A stretch of DNA of 64,000 nt from positions 3,968,001 to 4,032,000 of the forward strand of contig NZ_CP114205.1 of assembly GCF_027497495.1 (NCBI RefSeq). Direction: 5' to 3'. The notes under the pieces are model-generated. The model was not told the origin of the DNA and did no database searches. It saw nothing but the letters and a program-made list of their open reading frames with translations. Below, piece by piece: positions 44,610 through 52,935 of the stretch. Each line of letters opens with the position of its first letter. Position 1 is the stretch's first letter. The stretch comes from Streptomyces tubercidicus. GTDB lineage: Bacteria > Actinomycetota > Actinomycetes > Streptomycetales > Streptomycetaceae. A program made the position numbers and the translations under genes.

Positions 44610-46100
44610 CTACTCGCGTCGCGGGAGGAGATCCCCAAGACCGTCAACGAGTTGGCTGACCTCTTCGGGAAACTCTTCAGCCCACGTGGCCAGGAAGGCG
44701 CCTGCCACGATGCTGCCCGCAAGAAAGTCAAGATCTGCGCCGATCTGCTCCCAGATGACGTGTCGGTCCCAATTGGTCAGGGCGCGGGTTCTTACTACAT
44801 CTTTGACCCATTCCTGCTGATGCACGGTCAGCTGCAAGCGGAGAGCGAGCTTGGCTGCAACTGTGTCGAGGCGTTCCAGGATGCGGCCAATAACGTGTGC
44901 CTCTGGTGAGCTGTCTCCCGGGAGAAGGAAGATCAGATCGCTCGTACTCTCACGCCCCGCTTGATCACCATCGAGGATGCACACCGATGTGAACTGCCTG
45001 GTCGGGTCTATGTTGTGCTGGTGGTTGACCTTGATCGCTGGGTCGGCTCCGCCCATGCCGTGCACCTTCACGGCGTCTAGCTCGACTCCGCCATGAACAC
45101 GCAGAGCCGTGGTGACCATCATCTCTGCAAAGTTGTCCTCGACGAAGATCGCGAGCTTGGCATGAATCTGGCCCGTGATTGTGCGCAGGGCGCGGACATC
45201 GAGCTTCCCCTGGAGCACGTCTCCGTTGTAGGCCGCCCAGATGGCCTTCGACGGCAGTGGCGCAAGCGCGTCGTTGGAATGGGTCGTGAAGATGACCTGG
45301 CAACCCTTGCGCTTCGCGACGCCGATGAGGTACTCAACCATGCGCCGCGTGGCTACTGGGTGGAGGCCATTCTCAATCTCCTCGATCAGGATCATTGAGC
45401 CGTCCTGGGCGGACTCGACCTCGGCAACCATCCGGATCACACTGGCCTCACCCGCACCGAAATGGAACTCGGAGTACTCGACGTCCTTGTGTGTACGGCC
45501 AGAGAACAGAGTGACGCTGCCAGCCGCATCAATGTAGAGCTGCTGGAATCCTTCAATCGGCTTGCCTAGGATCCTCGCGACGTGCGCCGTAACCTCTGGA
45601 GGCAGCGCTACCTCCTTGAGTGCGGCGAACGCCGAGGTCGCGGCCTTCTTGAACTTCGCTCGCTCAGCGGCCGGGACGGTGCGATCAACCCCAAAGACCC
45701 TGACCTCGCGGTCAAGTACGGAGTCCCGACTCCACCTGTAGGTCTTAAAACGTGCGGTGCGCGATATCGGGCCCCGGGTACTCAGTGACTTGTCGATGAT
45801 CTCGTACTCAATCGACCAGTTCTGCATGCTTGCGTCGTGCTTGCCACTCTTGGCAAAGAACCGCCCGGGCAGAACGCTCTTGTAGGCCAGCGCAGCGGCA
45901 CCGAGTACCGTGCTCTTGCCTCCCCCGTTCGGCCCGACCACAGCAGTGACGGGGAAGTCGAAGGTTACAGTGCGGTCGGTGAAGCCGCGGACCGTCCGCA
46001 AGGTAAGCCTCTTTAGGTACCTGCCGTAGTTGCCCTTCGAGACCTTTTCCTCCAGCCCGGTGATCACGCTCGGGCTGATCTCGCTCTGGTAATTGCCCAC
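44610..46100 (-). CDS. OLD-like ABC ATPase with C-terminal TOPRIM-like region
   Basis: The protein is about 496 residues from the GTG ending at 46100, which has AAAGGAG upstream; an ATG ending at 46148 overlapping the tniQ stop is the alternative (512 residues, numbering used here). Walker A is VVGPNGGGKST (71-80), the ABC signature-like stretch is FGAGEASV (230-237), Walker B is ILIEEIENGLHP (253-264) and the switch His is in FTTHS. A TOPRIM-like region has Glu337 in IFVEDNFAE and ILDGDQAG (391-398). OLD nucleases and related ATPases act in phage defence. It is the last gene of the tns operon, so it is probably either cargo or an accessory transposition protein. Confidence 0.8.
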   Translation of the reverse strand: MGNYQSEISPSVITGLEEKVSKGNYGRYLKRLTLRTVRGFTDRTVTFDFPVTAVVGPNGGGKSTVLGAAALAYKSVLPGRFFAKSGKHDASMQNWSIEYEIIDKSLSTRGPISRTARFKTYRWSRDSVLDREVRVFGVDRTVPAAERAKFKKAATSAFAALKEVALPPEVTAHVARILGKPIEGFQQLYIDAAGSVTLFSGRTHKDVEYSEFHFGAGEASVIRMVAEVESAQDGSMILIEEIENGLHPVATRRMVEYLIGVAKRKGCQVIFTTHSNDALAPLPSKAIWAAYNGDVLQGKLDVRALRTITGQIHAKLAIFVEDNFAEMMVTTALRVHGGVELDAVKVHGMGGADPAIKVNHQHNIDPTRQFTSVCILDGDQAGRESTSDLIFLLPGDSSPEAHVIGRILERLDTVAAKLALRLQLTVHQQEWVKDVVRTRALTNWDRHVIWEQIGADLDFLAGSIVAGAFLATWAEEFPEEVSQLVDGLGDLLPRRE

Positions 46101-46144
46101 ATGCTCTCCTTTCGAACTGCGGAGACTCCGCAACACTGATCGGG

Positions 46145-48784
46145 TCATTCTTTGATGAGCTGAGCAGCTGCGGCTACGCGTTTCCCGAATCGGGTCAGCT
46201 TCATAGCCCTGCCGCGCTCTGCTCGCTCGAAGAGAGGCTGTCCCAGGTCATCTTCGAGACGGTTGATCTGGGCCACCAGAGCGGACTGGTGGATGCCGAG
46301 GTCTTGGGCTGCTTCAGTGAGGGTTGGATAGGGCTGGACTGCCAGGAACCGCGCGAGTCGTTGCCGTGCGTATGGGCCGGTGAGAGCTTTGCGAAGGACA
46401 GCGGGAAGAGCCTCTGCTTCGTCGGCGGTGCGAAGAGTGCTGTGGTGGCTAGCTCCGCCGCGGGGGCGGAGGGGGATGTTGTGGATGTGAGCCCAGCGGG
46501 CCATGTTCGCGGGACTCATCCCGGTTTCGCGAGCGAGGTCGGGCAGGGTCCGGCGGCGACGGACGTATTGCTCGATGAGCCAGTCCCGTTCGATGGTGCC
46601 GCGGCGCTTGTGGTCCTGGGGCCCGCGGAGCGGGATGCGGTACTCCTTGGCGAGGTCGGTCAGCACTCTGCGGGAGAAGCCGGTGAGGGTGGCGATCTGC
46701 TGGAGGGACCGCCGTTCGTCGAGGTAGAGCTGGGTGAAGCGTTCTGCCGGAATGGCTTGCCGGGCTTGCTGCCGGATGCGGCCAGTGGCTCTGGCGGCGT
46801 TCTTTGTCAGCGGGGGTGCGGGGGCTGGATGTTCGTCGAGAGCATGTCGGATGGCCTCGACGGTCGTGCCCAGGACCTGGGCTGCGTGCTGAACGGGGTG
46901 CTGACGTTCTCGGACGAGCTGGTGCAGGCGGGGTAGGTCGACGTGCGCCGGGTCGGGGCCGGGAAGGGAGAGCCCTGCCAGCAAGGTAGTGGGAGGTTGC
47001 CAGGTAACGGGCTCGTTGTGGATGTGGTGCGAGGCCAGGAAGGCGAGAGCTTCCTGCCGGAGGGCGTGCACAAGTTCGGAGGTCTGAAGCGCGTTGAACC
47101 GCAAGGCCGTTGCCCGGAACTCTGCGCTGTCGAGTCCACCCAGGGCGTCGGGGACAGACTCGGCGGGCAGGCCGCTGAGACGTTGGAAGAGCTGGCTGCG
47201 TGCGATGCGTTCGCGCCGTCCGGTTCCCGGTGGTGTTCCGGTGTAGCGGCAGATCTCCAGCCAGCGGGCATGAGGAAGCAGGCCGGTGTAGTCCAGGAGT
47301 CGGCGCCGGCCGTAGTGGATGGGGGTGCTGTTGGCATCGAGGTGGCCGGTGAGCCGGTCCAGGGCGGTGACGATGTCCGGCCATTGCGGAAGGGCGTTGA
47401 GTTCCTGAAGGAGACGTGAGACCTCGATGCCGTCGATGGTGTCGCCGATCAGCTCGGCAGCCTGGTCCAGGGATGTGCGGCTGTCGGGAATCAGCAGCAG
47501 GGCGGCGAGAACGGGGGCCAGAGCCCGCGCATGGATTCCTTCAGGTGGTGTGAGCCGGACCGTCCAGGACGGCCAGAACATCGTGGGGATCTTCCTGGCT
47601 CGCTGCTCGATGCCCTGAGTGGTCCTGGTCGGCCGGCGGGGGGTCTCGGTCGTGATGCGGTAGCGGACGTATTCGCTGGGGCGGAGGGAAGGGGCGAGGG
47701 CGGCCAGGTGCACGGACTGCAGCGCCGGGCTGATTCCCCTGCCCCAGCTGTCAATGCTGGTCGCCGAGATCTGCGTGAGTTCCTCGCGTACTGCTTCCAG
47801 CAGGCCCCGCAGGGCCTCGCCGGCCGGGTGGATTCCTGGTTGCTCCAGGATGCTCAGGGCCATGGTGACCGCGACGGATGTGTCCGCGGCTCGGGGCGGG
47901 GCCATGAACCCCGGACGTTCCGTCGCCTGTCCCGTGTGCGGGGAGACCGGATCGGTGCTGAGGTGCGCTTCTGCGATATCAGCCGGGATCCGTTCCCGTA
48001 AGACAGCCGCGGGCAGGTCGCTCAGGACGCGGATGCCCAGGGCCCGGATGTCCGCCAGTACCGCCGATGCCGGCTGGGGAGAGGTCCGGTATGGGCCGAA
48101 GGCAGCTGTTGCCCCGTCGATGATCTCTATCACTCGGTCCTGCGCCGTGAGAACAGGATGGCCAGGAGGCAGGAGAAGCGTCGAAGCGCGGGTCAGATCG
48201 GTGCCGCAGCCAGCCGAGAACGGGCGGGCGGGGCGGGTCGGTGGATTGCCGCAGAGTTCAGGCCGGGGGACGGACCGGCCGGAACGGGGCCGCTGGCGCG
48301 GCACCCTCCCGCAGTGCGGGCAGCAGTCCGCCAGTAGTCTGCGGTGCTGGGTGCAGGCAAAGGAGAACCCGAGCCTCCAGGACAATTGCCATCGCCCGCC
48401 ACTGGCAAGAAGGCACTCCGGGCAGAACCGGGATCCCCCTCCGCGGCCCCAAAGGACGTGCCGTGACACGGCCCGGCCTCCGGTACTCATGTGGAGGGCC
48501 CGTCCGTCGTAGTGCGCCAGGGTCAGGGCAGCGACTGCTTCCGGGGGCGTCCCGGTGGCGCGCGCGAGGGCATTGATCTGCTGTTCGTCGAGGACGATCG
48601 TCCAGTCTGCCGGGATGCCCTTGAACTGGTTTCCGGCCCGGTGCCTGACCGGGAAGCCGAAGTGCAGTAGGACATCACCGAGTGCGGTGTCCATCCGTCT
48701 GGCCGTCGCCTCCAGCCATGAGTCCAGGGCCTCGCCGGGCAGTGGAGGCAGCCGGATCGGCAGGGTGCGGGCAGGCGTTCTCAT
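46145..48784 (-). CDS. tniQ: TniQ/TnsD-type target-site selection protein (element 1)
   Basis: The protein is 879 residues with the TniQ N-terminus TLPIRLPPLPGEALDSWLEA and zinc-finger residues C121-x2-C124, C144-x2-H147 and C155-x2-C158. Several HTH segments follow in the C-terminal half (RSLQQIATLTGFSRRVLTDL, RTLPDLARETGMSPANMARW). The final domain is LysR-like (LTEAAQDLGIHQSALVAQIN). It is clearly homologous to the element 2 protein but diverged throughout. Both elements use the same site, so both should recognise dnaB. Its start overlaps the tnsC stop. Confidence 0.92.
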   Translation of the reverse strand: MRTPARTLPIRLPPLPGEALDSWLEATARRMDTALGDVLLHFGFPVRHRAGNQFKGIPADWTIVLDEQQINALARATGTPPEAVAALTLAHYDGRALHMSTGGRAVSRHVLWGRGGGSRFCPECLLASGGRWQLSWRLGFSFACTQHRRLLADCCPHCGRVPRQRPRSGRSVPRPELCGNPPTRPARPFSAGCGTDLTRASTLLLPPGHPVLTAQDRVIEIIDGATAAFGPYRTSPQPASAVLADIRALGIRVLSDLPAAVLRERIPADIAEAHLSTDPVSPHTGQATERPGFMAPPRAADTSVAVTMALSILEQPGIHPAGEALRGLLEAVREELTQISATSIDSWGRGISPALQSVHLAALAPSLRPSEYVRYRITTETPRRPTRTTQGIEQRARKIPTMFWPSWTVRLTPPEGIHARALAPVLAALLLIPDSRTSLDQAAELIGDTIDGIEVSRLLQELNALPQWPDIVTALDRLTGHLDANSTPIHYGRRRLLDYTGLLPHARWLEICRYTGTPPGTGRRERIARSQLFQRLSGLPAESVPDALGGLDSAEFRATALRFNALQTSELVHALRQEALAFLASHHIHNEPVTWQPPTTLLAGLSLPGPDPAHVDLPRLHQLVRERQHPVQHAAQVLGTTVEAIRHALDEHPAPAPPLTKNAARATGRIRQQARQAIPAERFTQLYLDERRSLQQIATLTGFSRRVLTDLAKEYRIPLRGPQDHKRRGTIERDWLIEQYVRRRRTLPDLARETGMSPANMARWAHIHNIPLRPRGGASHHSTLRTADEAEALPAVLRKALTGPYARQRLARFLAVQPYPTLTEAAQDLGIHQSALVAQINRLEDDLGQPLFERAERGRAMKLTRFGKRVAAAAQLIKE

Positions 48785-49899
48785 GCGGGTCGTCGGGTCC
48801 GGGGCCGCGGGCGGCTGGTCAGCCGTTTCTTCTCCAGCGCGGCCTGAAGTTCGAGGCGGGCAGCCTCGGATGCCTCGTCGTTCTTCACCCGGTCCATGAG
48901 CTCCTGGTCAAGACGTTCGGCGCCGGTGCGGACCGCCCGCTGGCAGCTGCGGTTGATCAGCGTCATCAGCGAGCCGATGTGTCCGGTGCTGCGGGCGAAG
49001 AGGTAGCCCGACAGATCGTCCGCGAGCATGCCGGGATGCTTGTCGGTGAGCACGACGCGCTGTTCGAGGGCCAGCAGCATCTGCCGCCATTCCCGACGGC
49101 CGGCCTCCGCATCAATGGTGAACGGACGAAGCCCGAGGCGGGTGGTGCGGCGGCCGGTCTGGGCCAGAGCGGTGTCGCGCCCGTTTGTTCCTTCGCCGAA
49201 CAGCCCCTTCTTCGCGAGCTCGACCCCCACCATCAGCAACGTCACCGGGAACTCGTTGGCGATCCACTTCAGGTGATTGCTCACCTCGATGCCGCTCTTC
49301 TGTCCCCATTTCAAAAAGTGCAGATCATCCAGAACCACCAGACGGACATCGCAGGACAACACGCAGTCCAGCACCCGCCGTCCGAACTGGGCGGTGGTGC
49401 CCCGCATCTGTCCGGGGTGGCCGAAGAACTCCAGCATGGCCCGGTTGAGATCCTTCATTCCGGTGTTCCCGGTCAGTCCGACCCGGCAGACGGGGATCCG
49501 CTCGTGCCCTTGGCTCGTGAACGTGCCTGATTCCTCGATCTCACGCTGGTGGAAGTCCCGTGCGAAGGCCAGCACGGAGGTCGTCTTGCCCAGCCCCGGG
49601 AACGCGTCGATGGCCACCGCCCCTTTGGCCTTGTCGCCATCCTGCTCGTTGCTGTCGACGATGTCCCATAGGTCTTCATGGAGCTCTGTCAGTTGCGGGG
49701 TTTTGACCGGGCCGATGTTCGCGTGCCACTGCCGGCGCTGGCGGTCGTAGTCCTCCCGCGCCTGCGTGGGCAGGGACTTCAGCTGTTTTCGGGTCAGTAG
49801 GTCGGGCCGGCTGCGGCGAGGGCTCTCGGCGAACGCCTTGAAGTCTTCCTTCCGGGACAAGGCAAGATTGCCCGGATGCGGAACGCTGCCGTCGTTCAC
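48781..49899 (-). CDS. tnsC: TnsC/TniB-type AAA+ transposition regulator (element 1)
   Basis: The 372-residue AAA+ ATPase has Walker A DAFPGLGKTTSVL (residues 98-110) and Walker B LVVLDDLHFLKW. It is strongly similar to the element 2 protein through the ATPase core, with divergence at the N-terminus and the Arg-rich C-terminus. It is coupled to tnsB (ATGA). Confidence 0.93.
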   Translation of the reverse strand: MNDGSVPHPGNLALSRKEDFKAFAESPRRSRPDLLTRKQLKSLPTQAREDYDRQRRQWHANIGPVKTPQLTELHEDLWDIVDSNEQDGDKAKGAVAIDAFPGLGKTTSVLAFARDFHQREIEESGTFTSQGHERIPVCRVGLTGNTGMKDLNRAMLEFFGHPGQMRGTTAQFGRRVLDCVLSCDVRLVVLDDLHFLKWGQKSGIEVSNHLKWIANEFPVTLLMVGVELAKKGLFGEGTNGRDTALAQTGRRTTRLGLRPFTIDAEAGRREWRQMLLALEQRVVLTDKHPGMLADDLSGYLFARSTGHIGSLMTLINRSCQRAVRTGAERLDQELMDRVKNDEASEAARLELQAALEKKRLTSRPRPRTRRPA

Positions 49900-52022
49900 A
49901 CGTCCTCCAGTGCATCGGCGTAGAAGTCGTCCTCCTTGGCGAGATCCTCCAGATCAGCCTCGTCGTCATCCCCCGTCTCCGTCACCGCGTCGGGCTCCCG
50001 CAGTTCCGCCGTCTGCTCGTAGTGGCCGAGGGCCTTGCGTACGGACGGAAGCGAGACGACCGTCTCCGACTCGCTCTCCGGAAGCTCGATAGCGGCCTGC
50101 TCCCGCGAGAGCCGCAGCGCCATGCGCCGCTCGGCGATCGTGGTGCCCAGGCCGAGATTCCACCGCTCCAACAAATCAGCGACGGCAAGCCGGTCATCGG
50201 GAAAGCGATACTTCGAGGCCGCCAGCTGCCGGGCGAACGCCAACGCGTCCTCGCTCAGCGGCATCTCGGCCGACGGCGCATGCTCCCAGACCAGCGTGTG
50301 CCAGGCCCGCGTAGCCGGATCACGGAAGTAGATCCGGGTGATGTCGTCGGGGTCCACCTGGAAAGGCCAGCCATTCTTGACCGGACTGTCGTAGGGGCTG
50401 CGGACTCCCGGCTCGGGCAGACCGGGGCCGCTGTAGCGGCGGCGGCCGATCTCGACCCCGTAGTGCTGGACCGTGCGCCACTTCGTCTGCAAGAACTCGA
50501 ACGCGAGATCGCGATCCCGGGGGACCTCGATGTATCCGGCGCGGGACATGCCGTGCTCGAACATCTTCGCCGGGGACATCCGCAGTCCCGGAAGGCCCGG
50601 ATCGACCAGGCTGGAGTGCGGCCGGCAGTGATAGACCGTCGCGGTCCACTCCCGGATGATCGCCTCAAGCTCGTCGAGGAAGAAGAACGCGTCGTCCTCC
50701 GGGCTCTCGCCTCGCGAGTGGATGTCGGGTCCCTTGTAGCCGGGCAGCACCTGCAGCAGCCCTTCCCGAAGTGTCCGGAAGTAGCGCTCGACCGGCCCCT
50801 TGTCGCGGCCCGTCCGCAGTCGGGCCGGCTGGATGGAGATGCCCATCCGTCGGCAGACACTGGTCAGATGCTCCGAGACGTAGACCTTGCCGTGGTCGAC
50901 GACCAGCGTCTCGGGAACCAGTGGAGGCGAGGCCAGCCCTGGTCCGGTGGCACCCTCGACGTCGACCAGGACGGTGCGGGGGATGCCGTGCTCGGGCCAG
51001 ACCGCGTGCCGCGGCCAGTCCCGCCCCGCCGGCCGCGGCCGAAACGACTGGAACAGCACCGCGCTGACATCCACCGCTTTCGTCGAGACCGGCGTCAGCC
51101 GGATCCCCGTGATGCAGCGGGAGTACCAGTCCATCCCGACACTCAACTCGGCCTGCACCCACTTCAGCGTCAGCGGGTCGAACGCGAAGACGTCCAAGCG
51201 GGTGGAGTCCATCAGCAGGTACTCACCCGGCCGCGTCGGCCGCAGCTTGCCATACGGACCCTCCGGCCGATCCGCAATATCTCGGTTCCGCTTCGTACTC
51301 AGCCGGAACAGCGGATGGCGTCGCTCCAGCTCCTCCAGAAGGCGGAACGCCGTCGCCCGACTCGGCTGCGGCACCACCCCCTCGCCGAACCGCGCGATCA
51401 CCCGAGCCCGGGTCCGCTCGATCACCATCGTCCGCGACGGGCGCGACTGGTCGGTGTGCTCGACCATCACTTCCACCGCGGTCTCCACCCAACGATCATC
51501 AACTCCTGAGTGGGGTCTTTCTGTTGTCTTCTTCGGCGCAAGCCCGGCCTCTCCGTCACGACGAAAATCAGAGACCCACTGCTTCACGGCACGAGGTGAT
51601 ACCCCCAGCTCAGCAGCCTTTGCCGTGTATCGCGCCTCCCACGGTCGCTCTGGGCGATAGTCCGGTCGGGGCTCACCATCGCGTGCCAGTTCCGGAGTTC
51701 CAGACCGGTATCCCGTCAGAACCTCCCGGACGTGCTCAGCGCGTTCAAGGACTTTCGCCCGTGCAGAGCTGTCGAGCTGCCCAAGTACGACCGAAGCGAT
51801 CTCCTCGTCGTCGTCAGCTGACGGTCCCGAGCCGTCTGGACTGACGGCGGCACGGTCCGAGAACAGAAGTTCCTTGATTGACAGCCGCAGCAATCGCCCC
51901 CGGCCATCCTTCAGGACCACTTCGTTGCCTGCCGTGGTCGCGGCCATCTCCACCACCTCGACGGATTCCCCGTCGTAGTGGAAGCGCGTACCGACCCCGA
52001 CCCGAGCCCCTGCTCTACTCAT
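49896..52022 (-). CDS. tnsB: TnsB-type DDE transposase (element 1)
   Basis: The 708-residue protein has catalytic Asp272 (YLLMDSTRLDV), Asp376 (LVVDHGKVYVS) and Glu412 (GRDKGPVERYFRTLRE), N-terminal DNA-binding helices and an acidic C-terminal tail (ETGDDDEADLEDLAKEDDF). The ATG ending at 52022 overlaps the tnsA stop; the open frame upstream of it is an antisense-free artefact overlapping tnsA. It shows high similarity to the element 2 transposase. Confidence 0.95.
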   Translation of the reverse strand: MSRAGARVGVGTRFHYDGESVEVVEMAATTAGNEVVLKDGRGRLLRLSIKELLFSDRAAVSPDGSGPSADDDEEIASVVLGQLDSSARAKVLERAEHVREVLTGYRSGTPELARDGEPRPDYRPERPWEARYTAKAAELGVSPRAVKQWVSDFRRDGEAGLAPKKTTERPHSGVDDRWVETAVEVMVEHTDQSRPSRTMVIERTRARVIARFGEGVVPQPSRATAFRLLEELERRHPLFRLSTKRNRDIADRPEGPYGKLRPTRPGEYLLMDSTRLDVFAFDPLTLKWVQAELSVGMDWYSRCITGIRLTPVSTKAVDVSAVLFQSFRPRPAGRDWPRHAVWPEHGIPRTVLVDVEGATGPGLASPPLVPETLVVDHGKVYVSEHLTSVCRRMGISIQPARLRTGRDKGPVERYFRTLREGLLQVLPGYKGPDIHSRGESPEDDAFFFLDELEAIIREWTATVYHCRPHSSLVDPGLPGLRMSPAKMFEHGMSRAGYIEVPRDRDLAFEFLQTKWRTVQHYGVEIGRRRYSGPGLPEPGVRSPYDSPVKNGWPFQVDPDDITRIYFRDPATRAWHTLVWEHAPSAEMPLSEDALAFARQLAASKYRFPDDRLAVADLLERWNLGLGTTIAERRMALRLSREQAAIELPESESETVVSLPSVRKALGHYEQTAELREPDAVTETGDDDEADLEDLAKEDDFYADALEDV

Positions 52023-52816
52023 GCCACCCACCTCAGAACGTGTGAAGGGCCGAGCGGCCGATTGAGGTCGGTAACGAGAGACTGCTTCCAGAGCAAATGA
52101 CGGATGGCGGAGCAGACTTGGGACTCCGGACGATCCGGTAGACAGCGCGCGGCCTGCCTCAGAGAGACACCATCGAGCTCGACTCCCCGAAGGTCTTCCA
52201 GGACCTCGGGGCTGAACAGCCAGTCCCGTCGGTAGCCCGCCAGGAACCGGATGTTCTCCAGCTCCACGGCCGGAGGCTCGCTCCAAACCTCGTACTTCCA
52301 TCCCCGCAACTCCACCGCCTGCCGGGTCCAATCGAAGGTGATCGCCACCTCTGGTTTGGACAACCGATGCAGCGGCTTGACGTCGACGACGACCGGTACC
52401 TGCTCGGTGAGGAGGAGATAGTCCGGTATGTGCCGACGGCCCCTCCCCTCCAACACCGTCTTCAGCAAGAAGGGCTGGGCCACGATGCCGCGTACGGCAG
52501 GGTCGAAATCGGCGAAGAGCAACCGCGACAGCTCCAGTCGCGACTCGTAGATCACGTGATCGCGCATCGTCGCCGACCAGTAAGTGCCTGAGTAGTGCTT
52601 CTGGCCCTTGTGCCAGCGGAACGTCCGCCACGGACAAGCCGACTGTAGGAGGTCGGCAGGCACCGTACGCCAGTCTCGGTCCTCTAAGAGAGCACCACGT
52701 TGATGACGGATACTCACCGTCGCAGCGACGTCCACCACACCCCCAAGCCCACGAGTGTCTGCCCGCGTAGCCAAGGTGTCAGCGTTCGCTCCCCGCATGG
52801 AGAGGTCGCCCCTCAC
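52019..52816 (-). CDS. tnsA: TnsA-type endonuclease (element 1)
   Basis: The protein is 265 residues from the GTG ending at 52816, with Glu91 (YESRLELSR), Asp132 (RRHIPDYLLL) and D-x-Lys147 (VVVDVKPLHR). The N-terminus has no counterpart in the element 2 protein for about 25 residues, so an internal ATG ending at 52798 is a possible true start. It is the first gene of the operon, 109 bp from the transposon terminus. Confidence 0.93.
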   Translation of the reverse strand: MRGDLSMRGANADTLATRADTRGLGGVVDVAATVSIRHQRGALLEDRDWRTVPADLLQSACPWRTFRWHKGQKHYSGTYWSATMRDHVIYESRLELSRLLFADFDPAVRGIVAQPFLLKTVLEGRGRRHIPDYLLLTEQVPVVVDVKPLHRLSKPEVAITFDWTRQAVELRGWKYEVWSEPPAVELENIRFLAGYRRDWLFSPEVLEDLRGVELDGVSLRQAARCLPDRPESQVCSAIRHLLWKQSLVTDLNRPLGPSHVLRWVA

Positions 52817-52925
52817 GCCACCCGGAAGAGTGAACGCTCCGAGCTGCGAGTCTCATGATGGCTGCATAAATGCCATCCATATGCAGCTGGCGCTGAGATT
52901 ATGAAGCTGGATTTGAGACCCTACA
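52817..52925 (-). repeat. Right end of element 1
   Basis: Read inward from 52925: TGTAGGGTCTCA, then AATCTCA, then an outward-facing AGTCTCA (52849-52855). An internal 8-bp inverted repeat GCTGCATA...TATGCAGC lies at about 52861-52887. The segment is AT-rich compared with the genome and must also hold the tnsA promoter. Confidence 0.8.
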
Positions 52926-52930
52926 AACCG
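52926..52930. repeat. Target-site duplication of element 1, right copy (AACCG); overlaps right copy of element 2 duplication
   Basis: AACCG follows the CCCTACA terminus. The overlapping pentamer ACCGC (52927-52931) is the right copy of the older element 2 duplication. The dnaB stop codon begins six bases further on. Confidence 0.9.
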
Positions 52931-52935
52931 CCCGC

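Larger units (their letters stand above)
43975..52925. mobile_element. Tn7-like transposon, element 1 (younger insertion, 9.0 kb)
   Basis: Perfect 11-bp inverted ends (TGTAGGGTCTC at 43975-43985, GAGACCCTACA at 52915-52925) are flanked by 5-bp AACCG duplications. The element carries tnsA, tnsB, tnsC and tniQ plus an OLD-like ATPase in one leftward operon. The right end lies 10 bp from the dnaB stop codon. All genes look intact, with intact active-site residues, so the element may be functional. Confidence 0.95.

Noticed and set aside
52019..52637. Extended N-terminus of the element 1 TnsB, giving 913 residues
   Set aside because: The extra frame overlaps tnsA antiphase and lacks TnsB similarity. 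The ATG at 52022 overlapping the tnsA stop matches the element 2 layout.
30399..52925. CRISPR-associated transposon (CAST)
   Set aside because: TniQ-family, TnsB and TnsC genes are present, but there is no CRISPR repeat array and no cas12k or cascade genes. The TniQ proteins are long and TnsD-like.
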